Notes: generated by a model not told the origin, from the sequence alone. Shown: positions 1-11,585, counted from the first letter of the stretch. The stretch: DNA of 64,000 nt from Hymenopellis radicata (GCA_015501595.1 JADNRX010000296.1:1-64000), one strand, 5' to 3'. A program made the numbers and translations.

Positions 1-83
1 ATTTTATTGTGCTAGGTTTCACCCTGTGCAATGCCCAAGGTACGTCCATATTCTCTTTGATTCTATCTACTAAATGTCTTTCA

Positions 84-780
84 GATTCGGATTCTACTCC
101 CGGATGAGGCATATCTTCATCGCTGTTCTCGTTGTCGTCGTTGGCGGTCAACTCGTTCACTCTCTTTCTCTTTCAACCTTTCATTAATACCACCATTGTG
201 ATTGCCTCTCTCGCAACGCTCTCCTTCCTCATGACGGCAGCCTACGCCCAGGTGCGTGAGCTCCTACCGCCCATTTTCTGGAATTTTTCCTAATTTTCTC
301 TCGAATTTCTGATAGCCATTGACGTCAACGGCCAATGCCCTTATTCCCAGCGCAGCCAGCACCGTCTGCATATTCATCTACTAACTTTACCGACACGCCG
401 ACGGTGTCTGGCACAACCAAGACACTCAATACCCTGTGTGCGTCGTCGTGCAGCAACATCAACGTGCAGCTCAGCGGGTATAAACACTGCGGCGTACACG
501 GGCTCCTCATGGACATCTCTACTCCAGCGGACTACCTTATGACCCTCTGCAGTAACAGACGCTGTCATCGCCCACTGCAGACGCTTTAGGACATACATGA
601 ATCTTTGCAGTTCATCGACGGGGACTAGGTGCGCAACCAGCCCGGAGATCGTTGGCAGCGCGCCGAACTCAACGACTCGGTTCTGGAATTCGTGACACTG
701 ACCGAATCTTCTGTCCAGTCTGGTATGGTCATAACTGTGACGCTCAAAGCCTTGATCACATCCCCCCTGACGAGAATGGA
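84..780 (+). pseudogene. degenerate secreted cysteine-rich protein gene
   Basis: A short intron-like stretch (GTACGT ... TTTCAG, about 40-84) precedes a hydrophobic, signal-peptide-like reading ending MTAAYAQ at about 230-251. A second GT-AG intron candidate (GTGCGT to GATAG, 252-316) follows. Downstream, different frames give Ser/Thr-rich and Cys-containing pieces such as LCASSCSN (about 450) and STGTRCATS (about 620-650). These recall a common basidiomycete secreted family with LC..SC and a later C-x-C stretch. Stops and frame changes break it, so I read it as a relic. The family link is recalled from memory and weak; an unrelated non-coding stretch is possible. Confidence 0.25.
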
Positions 781-1660
781 TAGACAAAATCGTCTGGTAT
801 GCCTCGTCGCTCTGGTTCTTTCAGCCCCTTTTTTACATGTTGGATTTCAGAGTTCCAACGTCGGGATGGCGACGCAAATGTAATCAGTTGCTGATGACGG
901 CACTGGGCTTGATCAAGCACTTGGGATTCCTCTGGCATGGAGCATCTGACATACTTACCATCATCTGCTACACCACCATGAGCCACCCAGTGTCCACCCG
1001 CATCGACCTACCGTCGCTTAGGCTCTCACACCACTGGCCAACAATCCCAGTCTAAACGAAGAGGAGGAGCGTCTGGATAGACCACATTGCAGCAAGAAGG
1101 CCCTGTGACTGCCAGCGAGCCAGTTACTGCTATCATCTTGTTGCTTACCGCTTCTCAATATCGCGCCTCCAAAGGAGAAACCGTCATCGCGCCGTCGGGG
1201 TGGGTTATTCCTCGTTAACATTCTGATGGTGATTGAAATGCGCCGCGCGGATTCTGGAAGAGCCGGTCTATTGCTACGGTGATTGTTTTCGACTACACGG
1301 ATGCTCGTTGCATAGGCGAAGAGAGTAGTTATTTTTCAGCTGGGGTATTGACTGGTGTATATTTATGCACCTGACATGTCGTCTCGGCGAAATTTATATT
1401 TCCACCCTGACAAACTCCTGAGTTACATGAGTTGTAAAATGTAGACTCTGGATAACTGGAGGTATACTAAAGCTTGCTCAGTGCAACTTGAGTAACGAGT
1501 TGTCTGTGACTCATAGTCTGAATCGCTCAGAGTTAGCTCATGTTGGCTTGATCGGGTGATACTTTACCATAGTTACCTTGAGTAAGCTTGCAGCAGCTCA
1601 CAGCAGCTCTAGTGCTCCTGGTGGACTTGCCTAAGGAGGAGTTCTCCCGAGTCGTACTGA

Positions 1661-2341
1661 GTCCACAGGCAGTTTCCTGATGTATCATTTGCAGTTAGTG
1701 TTCTTACACGGTTCCAAAATAACCCTGGACCGGCTCACTGGAAAGCGTTGGTTGGCGTGGCGCAGTATGTGCGCGGTACAATCGATTATACCATCACCTA
1801 CGAGACACCCAAAGAAGGCGAAACAGTAGAACACGGCATGGGACTCGAGCCGTATGGATACGTCGATGCTGATTACGCGGGAGACGTTAACGGATGGCGA
1901 TCTACATCGGGATATGTCTTCATGATGGCCGGAGGACCTGTTTCGTGGTCATCGAAGTTACAATCTGTGGTCGCGCAGTCGACAACGGAGTCGGAGTATA
2001 TCTCGCTGGCGAAGGGGAGCAAGCAGGCAATGTAGATGAAGGGGTTTATGAAAGAGATCAAAATTCCCATCACGAAGCCTATTATGTTGCGCGATGACAA
2101 CCTCGGATCGATCAGCCTGATGGAGAACACGAAGGAGCTCGCTTTAGTGAAGCATATCGACGTGAAATACCATCTTATCCAGCATTTGGTCAAGGAGAAG
2201 CATGTCGAGGTGGTGGCAATATCCAGCGCAGAGAATCTTGCAGACATTTTCATAAAGGTGTTACCACGGGCGGTTCATGATCGCATTGTGACTGCTTTAG
2301 GAATGAAGAAGAGGCGTCGTATGGATCCGGGGGAGTGTTGA
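1661..2341 (+). pseudogene. Ty1/Copia pol 3' end (RT tail and RNase H), broken
   Basis: Reading begins around 1661 with PDVSFAVS and NNPGPAHWKAL, which is the end of a Copia reverse transcriptase. It continues through the RNase H domain: VDADYAGD, RSTSGYVF, SSKLQSVVAQSTTESEY, then KHIDVKYH and a DIFIK tail. An in-frame TAG at 2033-2035 sits where Copia proteins usually have Trp after the ESEY motif, and a stop at 1658 closes the upstream side. Gag, protease, integrase and most of RT are absent, so the piece is a truncated, dead copy. The reading ends with TGA at 2339-2341, overlapping the probable 3' LTR start. Confidence 0.9.
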
Positions 2342-2519
2342 AGGAAGAGATCCATACGCCATATGTGGCTATGCTAGATGGTTAGTTTCCGATCACGTCC
2401 TTATATGTCACTCGTCGTTGCCACCTCACCTCAGTCCGTTACCTTCACGGTCTGAGCTGTACACTTACACTGTGTACTCTTTCACATGTACTCTTTCACA
2501 CTTGTTGGCGCAGTTAACA
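2336..2519 (+). repeat. probable 3' LTR of the Copia remnant
   Basis: A purine tract (GGGGGAG) directly precedes TGTTGAAGG at 2336, and the segment ends CAGTTAACA at 2519, giving TG...CA ends with a short imperfect terminal inverted repeat (TGTTGA / TTAACA). The length of 184 bp suits a small fungal Copia LTR. No 5' LTR is present to confirm it. Confidence 0.5.
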
Positions 2520-4845
2520 TACTAGCTCCTGCCTATCGGGAACAGTTCGCTCATGTAGCCTTAGCTGTAATGCAATGTTTACATTCTTTTCATGCTTATC
2601 TTTGGGCCGAGATCTCTGCATTTTGACTTAACTCAGGTTGAAAGCTTTTTCGCTCTCTGGAAGTTTCCCAAAACATGCCTCAACTTCCCATCTCTACTTT
2701 CCTCTGTGCTTATCTTTCAGCTGAGACCTCTGTATTTTGACTTGACCTAACCTGGAGATGAATTGTTTTCTGAATACGGGCACCGGCGCCTGTTTGATTC
2801 TGCCTAGTACCATACCTTCCACTCCCTCTCTGCTCGACAGAATGGTACTGCCCGAATCCGATCGATAGATTCCTTTCGGACTTTGTCCATTAATGGGCCG
2901 TCATCTTCTTCTTTGTACTGGCACCGGCGCCTGTCTGATTCCGCCTGGTACCTGTACCTTTCACCTTGCTTGCAAACAATTCTACTCGAATCCAAGGGGG
3001 TCCAAAGATTCTTATTCAACACATGGGGTTGAATCTTTCATTAAGCCCTCAGCCGAGGAACCTACCTACCTTCACGTGACCTGACCTGCCTTATATGGTA
3101 ATTACCTGGGGTCTCTCTGGTGGCTGGTTCAAACCTCGGTTGAGACACTTCCTGAAAATATATTAGTCATCTGCTAGAGTTTAGGACTACTGTAGCATGG
3201 CTACTGTACGCACAACTGCAGGACTTAATTCATCCTTTAGAGTATGCTTACATGCTTCAGAAGTGACTTTGAGCTCTCAATGGTACCCCCAAGGTGAGGT
3301 CCAAAAAAATTTTAAGGCCTCCGGCGGGGACCCTACCTACCTGCCCGGGGTGCCGGCCCGGATTTCCGGTACCCCCTTGCCCGAATCTCGTTTCTGCCAG
3401 CACCGTGGCGCCGTTCACACATTGTTGTTGTTATTGTGACCCACCCTCTCCCTCCCCTTAGATCTCTGCCGTGGATTATTTTTACACCGTCTCTTTGATT
3501 GAGCTTCTCTCAAAGTTGATGATGAGTAAATAATGGGGGGTGTAGGTGTTGGTGTGAGGCAAGCCGCCTCGTCCAAACAAGGAAGCTCGGCGTGCAAACA
3601 CGGGATGACGTCACATCCCCGAACCTCACCCGCTCATCTATTCATCTGTCCGTTTAGCTCGCCAACATTGCTGATACTATCTTGTTTGTGCTCGCAAGCA
3701 CCCATTGTCTTGCCTGCAAGTTATTGAGAATTTAACTTCTATTTATCGCCTAGTATATCTTACAATACCCGCTATTATTCACTTGCAGTATATATACTCT
3801 TGTTGTCTACTTGAAATCTATCAGTTTACCTCGCTTCATTTGTATGCATTCAGTATCATTTACATCCGATTCTATCTACTCTTACAGTAGGGAGGGAGGG
3901 TGGGATGTTTACAGAGCGGGAATAGTGAGCAACGGAGAATGGTATGAGATGGGGGGTGACGAAGGTAGCGATGAGTGTGAGATGAGAGCAACAGTGAGTG
4001 GTGGTTATGAGAGAAGCAGATGGTGGAAATGTGAAGGAGGAAGAGAACGGAGTGCTGAAGACTTGGTACTGGTGATGATGGTCACTAGTGCAAGTAGCAT
4101 TGTCCTCAAGGGGGTTCTAAAATTATAATTTTGTATACTGGGCTGTTTAATTTTTTTCAGCCCTCAAGCTTGACTCTACTACCTACCTCACTTACTATAT
4201 ATGGTAAGTGCACGTGATCCCACCTTTGGCGGGACAGCCTAATTAGGGTCTCAAGCGCCGTCGAGCTCACTTTGATAAAGAGTTTATCTATAATACTTTT
4301 GTAAATCATCTGTAGCTGATGTATTCAGTTACTGAGAGCATTGAAAATAGGACTAATTATATCTTAGAGAACTTACAGGTAGCCCAATCTTGGCTTGACT
4401 CAGTACTAAAGCTAGCATAGAAAATATATATAGTATTTTTACTTGTTAAGGACTCAATTAGAGTCCTAAGACTTGTTTGAGTATCCTCTATAGTCATATT
4501 TGAGGTGATACAAAAAACTTTTTTCAGACCTCCGTGTTGACCCTACCTACCTACCGGGTGTATCAGACTTTAAGTCCGGAACCCCCTTGATTGTCCTTCC
4601 AAGGGAGGACAGCTACAGAATATTGGCTAATTTTTTGTCGAGCACCCCCGACTGCTTTTCTTTCACTCTCGCATGTCCTGACTCACATGTAGAGGGTATT
4701 GTAAGAACTCAGTGTAGTACGATACGTACATGTGTGTCAGTACAGCAGCTTACATAATTACTGTTTCTTGTTCTCTTACTTTGTGGAACGTCAGTCATCC
4801 TTGGACTCACCGTGCGGTCCCGTATGAGGCCGCGCTAAGGCTCAC
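2520..4845. repeat. diverged dispersed repeats, no gene recognised
   Basis: Two imperfect copies of a CTTATCTTT...TGACTT stretch lie at about 2599-2640 and 2709-2750, and two copies of a CACCGGCGCCTG stretch at about 2780 and 2922. A motif of the form CCTC-N(8-11)-CCTACCTACC recurs at about 3047, 3320, 4165 and 4530, often near ACGTGACC or a poly-A/T run followed by CAGCCCTC. This looks like remains of one transposon family with internal or subterminal repeats. No open reading frame here resembles a known protein. Confidence 0.5.
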
Positions 4846-4849
4846 TCGA

Positions 4850-5335
4850 CTCGGCTGAGCATCCATTATCTGCTCCCATTTCCATGGCAAGGACCCAGAC
4901 CTGGGTGGCAGGTTCTCTTACGCACTCAGAGTTACAGAGCTTGCGACACGACCAAACCAACTCCTCAAGCTCTCGCATATCGGAAGCGCGAGTCTTCATA
5001 GTGACGATCTGGACCTGCCAACTCTAGATAATGGCAATCTCCCAGAGGATGAGGAGGATGAGGAAGAGGATGCTTGGGAGGACAATGATGCCGCGATGCA
5101 CGAATGCTGCGCTGAGATCTATGCGCAAGAGGAGGAGGAGGTGCGCCTTATTGCTGAGGCTTGCGACGAGGTGAAGAACTTGACAGAGGATGAAGAGAAG
5201 GCCGGAATAATAGCGCACAAGAAGGTATGATTTCTTTAAATTGCCTCATTTGGATGCTGACTACTGTGTCACCAGAGTGGGATGGTCACGGCTGTGTTGA
5301 GGAACCAGCGCCGGCAATGGTTGTAGCGCCAAGTG
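4850..5335 (+). pseudogene. acidic ORF fragment, shared with 40.7-40.8 kb
   Basis: One frame runs from about 4930 to 5225 as ELATRPNQLLKLSH, then a very acidic stretch (EDEEDEEED, AQEEEEV), ends in HKK, and is followed by a GTATGA...CACCAG intron candidate. The first 130 bp (4850-4980) match 40815-40690 on the opposite strand at roughly 85 percent by eye; that second place lies just downstream of a Plavaka transposase end. No start codon or domain was recognised. It may be the 3' part of a transposon-associated gene. Confidence 0.3.
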
Positions 5336-6095
5336 AAGCGAGGCCATTCACCCGGATCACATTTTCTGTGAACTGTGCGTATAGAGCACGCTTCACCATG
5401 GTGAGGCGACACCCATACCACGCATTTTCGGTAGGGGGAGGAGGCGGAGAAGACATAGAAAGGGTCGGGCCATTATGATTTGGTGGACAAAGGTAAGTGC
5501 GGAAGACTGTGATAGGGGCAGATCCCAATGCGGTAGCCCTGTACAAACATGTGTCTAGACCAAGGGGAGATCAAAACCTTAATTCGTCAAGCTGACTACA
5601 TGAAAGACGCAGACGGGACCCCGAGGACTTGACCACCCACCATCACCCGTTTATAGTAACTATGTGTGCCTTGGCTGGTCAGTCCATGACCGAGTTCTCA
5701 TTGTTGCACTCTGGCTTGAAAGGTGACCGGTGATGGGTTACGCTTTCGACGTATCGACATGCTAGACTGAATATGTGTAGGTTGTATACAACGGGCATTC
5801 AGGTAAAAAGACTGAGATGGTTAAGCCTTAACTCATGCCAGGTATCATTGCATGCTCAAGAATGAGAGATATAACTCGACATATATAAGTTATGTGGCGC
5901 CGTATCATGGGCCTCAACGCGAGCAGCGCGACTGTGTTGTGCGCGCGAGTGACCTGGGTATTGAGTCCGTGATTTCGGGAGAGGCCGAAATCAAACCAAA
6001 TCTGGCCTGGCTCGCGAATTCAGCGTAGATGGACTGTACCGCCTCGAAATGACTCAAACTTGCAGGAAGATTAATGATCACCTTATTAAATTACT
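5336..6095. repeat. repeat-derived stretch, no gene seen
   Basis: At 5554-5605 a sequence beginning TCTAGACCAAGGGGAGA matches, inverted, the stretch ending at about 8762 (about 45 bp with a few mismatches). Further on (about 5618) GACCCC-AGGACTTGAC resembles 8688 in direct orientation. These are fragments of one repeat family flanking the 6-8.6 kb insertions. Nothing gene-like was found. Confidence 0.4.
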
Positions 6096-7125
6096 GGTCT
6101 GACACCTGGAGATCATGCATATAATATATATACACGTCCTGCAAAAGGAATGGGGCCAGTAGCATGTGTGAGACACGTTAAATTGAGTGGACGACCCTCC
6201 CTCTAGAGCGTGGGAATTTTGATCAAAACTCCGGTGGGGAGGAAGACTGACCTCTAGAACACTGGTCCCTTAACCAAATAACATGGTTCCTTTTGCGAAA
6301 AGGTTGTAAATGAATGTCTAAAGGTAGCCCAGTACAATTTAGAGAGATACTGTACAATTTCAATCAATTCGTTGGTCACGGGTCACAGAGGACCCAAATC
6401 CGATGAAATGTCACACAGGTCACACGTCCCAGACCTATCCTACGAATTCGTCAGGCGAATATGGCCTGAAAATGCGCCAAATTTGGCCCAAAAGTGGCGA
6501 AAACGACGAAATTTTTTCTCAGGTCACGGCACCTTCGGCGCCGCGACGAATTCAAATTTTCGTCGCCACGGTCACAGGTCACACGGGGCGACGAATTGAA
6601 TGAAATTATACAGTATCTCTATGTTAAATAACCAAAAATATGAAAATGCCTAAAATAGCATTGGGGACCTATCTATACATGGACTACTGGGTTGAGGACA
6701 CTCTTCATATCATGAATAAAGGTTTATTAACACTATAAACGATGTATCAAAGTCTCAGGTCCCCAGAGTGGCAAGATTCTATGCTATATCCCTGGTGGCC
6801 CTGGAGCAGTCATCCTGATATATCTCTTGAACCCTTCTATGAAATCACCTGAAAATGATATCAGATATCGCTCTATAGTACCTTTAAAAGGTATCAAAGT
6901 CCCAAGGCTATAGGCTATGCACAAGGCCTACTAGAAGTGTGGCGCATTTTTGCACCCCTAATATCTCCTCCAGTTTTGAAGCTATTGCAAAATGCTTTAC
7001 ACCATTGGATTCCCAGCCCAAAAAAACTATAAAAAAGGTTTTCATCACCCCAACAGCCATCCCCTACAGCAGCATTCAGTATTGGCCACCCCATCTAGCC
7101 AAATGCTGACCTAATCAAAAATGCG
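6096..7125 (+). repeat. diverged copy of the 45.6-48.3 kb fold-back element
   Basis: From TCTGACACCTGGAGAT at about 6099 to the AAAAATGCGCCACAA stretch at about 7118 this region follows 46600-47367 closely in the same orientation, with scattered substitutions. It includes the shared TCAAAACTCCGGTGGGGAGG and GGTCCCCAGAGTGGCA blocks. The copy is split at 6350-6613 by a TA-type MITE, and the intact relative at 46.85 kb shows the pre-insertion site. It has no coding capacity that I can support. Confidence 0.85.
6350..6613. mobile_element. CTGTA-family MITE (264 bp), TA duplication
   Basis: The element begins CTGTACAATTTCAATCAATT and ends with the inverse (GAATTGAATGAAATTATACAG), flanked by TA at 6348-6349 and 6614-6615. 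The related fold-back copy near 46.85 kb lacks it and has a single TA, so both borders are confirmed by an empty site. A GC-rich imperfect hairpin (GGCACCTTCGGCGCC) lies at 6529-6543. It is closest to the copy at 42707-42969. A TA duplication suggests mobilisation by a Tc1/mariner-type transposase. Confidence 0.92.
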
Positions 7126-7392
7126 CCACAAAGACCATCCCCCATCCTCCCTAGGCCCCATCCATCAATCCATCAATCCTAGAAACCATTCCCCACATCT
7201 CATCAAAATCTGATCCATCCATCAATGGACCCTGCAGAGCCCTGCCAGATCCAAGGCACAGCTAGGCCTATTAATAGATCCTAGGCTAGGCAGCAGGCCA
7301 CCTCTGGGTGAGTCATCCCTATTAGGAAGGCGCACTGGAGGGTCCTATTACTTTAGGTAGGTGGCCTGAAACTAGTTTCAGCCTCTAATTAC

Positions 7393-8501
7393 TAGACCTG
7401 GGCACGAGTGTCAGGTGCTTAAGTGTGCACCCGGGTGCACTCGGCACTCACACCCGGGTGTCGAGTGTTTGTCGGTGCCGGGTAGGGTGTCAGCACGGGT
7501 GTCTACCCGAGTGCGGGTGTCCGGCTTTGGGCCGCGAGTACCCGTGCTCAGACACCCGCCCAACACCCGCCTAACACTCGCATATTTTCAACATTTTTCA
7601 GGTATTTTTCTGTATTTTTTTGAGCATAAAAACTACTGAAAAAGATATCTTTGATGCGATCGGCATACCGGGCCGGCATCCGAATGTACGCGTAAGCGTG
7701 TGATCGGGTGTCTCTCTCTTGTTCTTGCTCACCATCACCACTGTGTCGCTCGACTTTAAGTCGGCGACGACAGCAGCATTGCTCGACTCATGTCGGCGAC
7801 CTCGTGCTCGACTTTGTGTCAGCATTGATGGACCACGAGACGACTTTTAAGTCGTCTCCACGGGAACGATAGCAGCAGCAGCCACTGCAGGACACGTAAG
7901 CCCCGCAAATGGGCAGCAAACAAACACCACAAGGATACCGAGTCGTGACGCTACCCGCCACGCTCAACGGTGCGCTTCAAGAGCGGGGGTGGTGGATTTT
8001 TGGGCCGCCACGTCGTCTGCTGACAACGTGGCGGGTTGGTACGTTTCAATTTTATTCTTTCTTATCGGCGGTGTTTACAGACGCTGTCAATAATACTGAC
8101 CATTTCTACAGTTACGTTTATTGCGGGTAAGCCCTCCAACCAATGAGGCACCATATTTAATCCCATCCCCTCCCTTGTCACCCCTTCATCTCACCCACAC
8201 CCTTCGCGACGCTACTATCATGCACCGCCGATGCTCCCCTCGCAATTGCTGGGGGATGCAGACGATGCATGAGTTACTCGCGACTTGGGATGGAGGAGGT
8301 GGAGGAGGTCGGGTGTACTCGTGTACACCCGCTACCATACACAAGTGTTTGCACACTTGGGTGTGCAGAACACTCGCAAATGGGTGTGCACTTGAGTGCT
8401 ACACCCGGGTGGCAGTCGAGTGCGGGTGTCCGGCTTGGAGCCGCGAGTGACCCGCCCAGCGAGTGCGAGTGCACCCGGGTGGGCACTCGTGCCCAGGTCT
8501 A
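7393..8501. mobile_element. non-autonomous hAT-like element (1,109 bp)
   Basis: Terminal inverted repeats TAGACCTGGGCACGAGTG (7393-7410) and its complement (8484-8501) are perfect over 18 bp. The 8-bp sequence CTAATTAC lies on both sides (7385-7392 and 8502-8509), an exact target duplication of hAT size. Both subterminal zones are dense in the palindrome CACCCGGGTG and GAGTG/CACTC words. The interior has no transposase; it contains AAGTCGxCGAC words and two copies of a GTAAGCCC word (about 7900 and 8127) shared with other elements here. Confidence 0.93.
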
Positions 8502-8904
8502 CTAATTACAGGACTGTAACATACAGTCTGAAATGTATTTCGGTGCCCTCTTATAAGAGGCTGAAACTAGTTATGGGTACACCATTGGGTGTTACTTGAG
8601 TGAAAGAACTAAGGTATTTCATTAGGTCTGCACGAAGATACAGACTCTGTGCAGACAACCTTAGTGGCTGTGTTTTTCAGGACCCCAGGAACTCGACTAC
8701 CCCACCACCACTACCTAGTCAACTTTGGGAATTAAGGTTTTGGTCTCCCCTTGGTCCAGACTCCAAATTTCATAGTAGACAGTGTGAGAGCATAGAACAA
8801 AACAATTAAAGAGAGGCCCGAGGGAGAGTCCAACAATCTCAAGAGTCAAGAAGCGAAACACGTGAACTTGAGCAAAAAAATATTTGAAAACCTTAGAAGT
8901 CACA

Positions 8905-8948
8905 TTGCACACGCGGGACTCGAACCCGCATTGGGCCAAGATGTGCAA
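8905..8948 (-). other. tRNA-like T-arm hairpin relic
   Basis: On the minus strand TTGCACA...TGTGCAA encloses GCGGGTTCGAGTCCCGC, a perfect T-arm with a B-box-like core. The usual D and anticodon arms are not recognisable upstream; only a weak A-box-like TAACCAAGTAGTTA is seen. It may be a fragment of a tRNA gene or of a tRNA-derived SINE. Confidence 0.3.
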
Positions 8949-9049
8949 GAGGAGGAATATAACTACTTGGTTAGATGTCATTGCTAGTTCAAGGACAGGC
9001 CTTAGTTGACGCCTGAGCGTTTAAGGCAAATCCAAACAAAAAAAAGACT

Positions 9050-11345
9050 TCTCAGGGTGTGAATATACAGAAGGTACGCGACACAATGTCGCCGACGTTG
9101 ATGTTCCCGGTGCGCTCGGTGAAGCGCCTGAGGAACACGTCGTAGATGCCGGACTGCACAAAGGTATGTGAACCGACGCAGTAAGCCTATCCGTGAGTTA
9201 GACAAGATCGGGAGCAAATGCGGACAACATACAAGATACCGCAGGTGGCCCAGTTGACGGCTTGCTTGAGATCGCAATCGTTGAAGATGATGTTGGGGCT
9301 CTTACTGCCAAGTGCAAGGGTGACGTCCTTGAGGTTGGACTTGGCAGCAGCCTCCATCACCTTACGGCCGACGAGGGTACATCCCGTAAACGCCACTATA
9401 AAATTCGTAAAACCCAATGCATCACGAGCACTGCGGGCAGACTATAGTACCTTTTTGATAGTATCCATGTGCGAGGAAATTGCAGCACCGACAGTGTGAC
9501 TGTAACCCATGAGGATGTTATTTTGGGAAACCAGCCTTCTGGTTAGTGAATAGCCCGGGTCGGAGCACCCGGTCCGGGTCACGGATGCGGGTGTGTCAGG
9601 GTCCGGGTAGGGGTCTCGGTCCGAGCACCCGCTCTAACCCGCATAACCCTTTGTTACCCGTGCCGTGGTCCAGTTGGACCACATGTCATGATACAATTAG
9701 AGTATATATATTTTTATGTAAATTATCGAATTTATTTGGGCTTCAACGAGCCCAAAGTCATTGATAAACGACGTGGCGAAACAATTTCTGCGATCGCCGA
9801 GCTGGCCGATCGTCCCGGCAGTTGCCGGATAACGATCGATCCGCTCAGATCTCAGTGCTCTCCTTCTTACCACCACAGCACGACCTTTGTGTCGTGCTCG
9901 TCGGCCCCAGAAAAATTTCTGGGGCTCATCTAACTTGTTTCTCATGTGCTCCTTCGCTCTCCGGACGCGGTTTGGCTTTGCGCCGGCTGCTGCGCCCTCG
10001 GACACGTTCCGGGGCGCTTTCTGGTGTTCGTCTTCGCGACGACACCAATCCGACGAGGATTCAGAGCGCGTAAGCCCTCACAAGCGAGGCAGCATTACTA
10101 CTGGACCGTTCTCCTGGCTCCGCCCCAGCCGCTGCACCCTCGGATACGCTCCGGGGTGCACTTCCGTGCTACTTCTCACAACGCGCGCTGCCTGGACTGC
10201 CGTTAGGCTGGATATAACGCAGCGCCGACCGCTGCAGTACCTCAAGGCATTGGAGTACGGGCTGGAGGGCGTCGCGGACGCATCCAGCCCTCAGCAGTGC
10301 GCATTTTTCTACTTTCTTTTACCATATTCTACCTTAGGTTTCTATATCATCGTGCCCTCGTCCTCTCGTGCCTGGGCGCACTGTCCTCTCCTCGCACCAT
10401 CCTCATCCATCGTGACACCGCACTCCCACTACCTCATGCACGCTGGTAGCCCCCGCGCAATTGCTCAGGGGCCGCCAACGGGCATGAAAACGTGTCGCGG
10501 TACTCGCGAGGTGAGTCGGGCCGACACAGTATGACTGGAGATGCTCTGGTGCGCGATTTGAGTCGGACCCGCGACGATTTCAGCGGGTAAGCCCGCACCC
10601 GCACTGCGGGACCGGGTAAGTGGAGGGTGCAGGTAGGGGTTTCAAACGAAATACCCTCGGGACACCCGCGCTACTCACTACTCCTGGTTGATGGAGCACA
10701 TTTGGATGCCTGTCAAAGGAGTGAATTCGGAAGGCTTGAGAACGATGCACTTTCCGATGGTGAGAGCAGAGCCAAGCTTCCAAGCGAACATGAAGAGAGG
10801 GAAGTTGCATGATGATCTGGACGACTCCTCCGATGGGCTCATGGCGTGTGGAGCACAGCTTGTTCTCGTTGGTTTTGGTGGTCTGCCCAGAGATCTTGTC
10901 CGCCCAACCAGCATAGTACTTGATGGTGGCGATGGCAAAGGCCATGTTGTTTCCCTTGACCCATCCTAAAGTCTTGGATACAAGTGCATCAGCGTGAACT
11001 GAATAGAAAGGTAATACAACATACCGTTATAGAGGGCCTCGAGGGCAGAAAGCTCTCGTGGTTGTTCTCCATCAGCGTTGTGAGCGGGTTGAGTAGCTCA
11101 GCACAACGCGCGCCACTCGCGCTCAGACATCACTCGATCTCGAATGCCTTGTGGGCAGCCTTGACTTGGCCTCGGTTGCCTCGTCGACCTCGGTGATGAT
11201 GAGCTTGCTGTTGGAATGGTTGATGACACTGTCGACCGTAAGCGCAAAAAACAAGTGAGACAAGCTGAGCGCGTACTCGATGGTGTTGCAAGACGCGCCC
11301 ATAAAAACTTGCCGCCGATGACAGTGGGAAAAGAGGTGCAACAAG
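9050..11345 (-). pseudogene. aldehyde dehydrogenase pseudogene, split by a hAT-like element
   Basis: On the minus strand, pieces of an NAD(P)-dependent aldehyde dehydrogenase appear in the expected order. They are an N-terminal piece near 11220-11130, then [11 protein letters not shown] and TRHEPIG (about 10900), AWKLGSA and [11 protein letters not shown] (about 10740) in a shifted frame, then after the insertion [53 protein letters not shown], and finally YCVGSHTFVQSGIYDVF, where the catalytic Cys normally lies. GT-AG introns are recognisable (for example GTATGT...ACGGATAG near 9240-9180), so the copy came from DNA and not from mRNA. Frameshifts lie before the YYAGW exon and inside the TRHEPIG-KPSEF block. 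The hAT-like element at 9544-10680 interrupts it, and removing one target duplication would rejoin INQE to AGFP. The 5' and 3' ends are missing or unreadable. Confidence 0.9.
9544..10680. mobile_element. non-autonomous hAT-like element A (1,137 bp) inside ALDH
   Basis: It starts TAGTGAATAGCCCGGGTC and ends with the complement of TAGTGAGTAGCGCGGGT. The flanking octamers CTTCTGGT and CTCCTGGT differ at one base, as expected for an aged 8-bp duplication. It is the same family as 41344-42531, in opposite orientation. The internal zone holds CCGAGCTGGCCGATCGTCCC, a hairpin at about 10259-10290 and a GCGTAAGCCCTC word near 10068. A 215-residue reading frame inside it resembles no transposase. Confidence 0.9.
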
Positions 11346-11553
11346 GGAGACTATTTGGACGTTTCTAAACGGTGGGGTCAATTCTTAGGTCATTGCTTGC
11401 ACGTTGGATGCTGGGCGATTTTCTAACAAACATTGGCAAGTTCGGGATGAGGAAAGTCGCTGGGAACGGATGGCGATAACGTGGTGACGGGAGCCTGTAT
11501 AAGCCGCATTTAAACAAAGGAACAGAAAATCGAGAAGAAATACTCACTACAAT

Positions 11554-11585
11554 AGGCTGAAGGTGTTCACGACGCCATCCAGCCT
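11554..11585 (-). repeat. partial hAT-family hairpin
   Basis: The minus-strand stretch AGGCTGGATGGCGTCGTG...CAGCCT matches the hairpins at about 10259 and 31201 in the related elements, and flanking bases (ATCGGGATTCAGG) match 31190-31205. It is therefore a fragment of the same family abutting the ALDH pseudogene. Confidence 0.5.

Noticed and set aside
1400..1660. Possible MITE rich in GAGT/ACTC words upstream of the Copia piece
   Set aside because: The words are dense, but I could not find matching terminal repeats or a target duplication.
9887..10534. 215-codon frame inside hAT-like element A
   Set aside because: It lies wholly in a non-autonomous element, lacks any hAT transposase motif, and the related element B does not keep it open.
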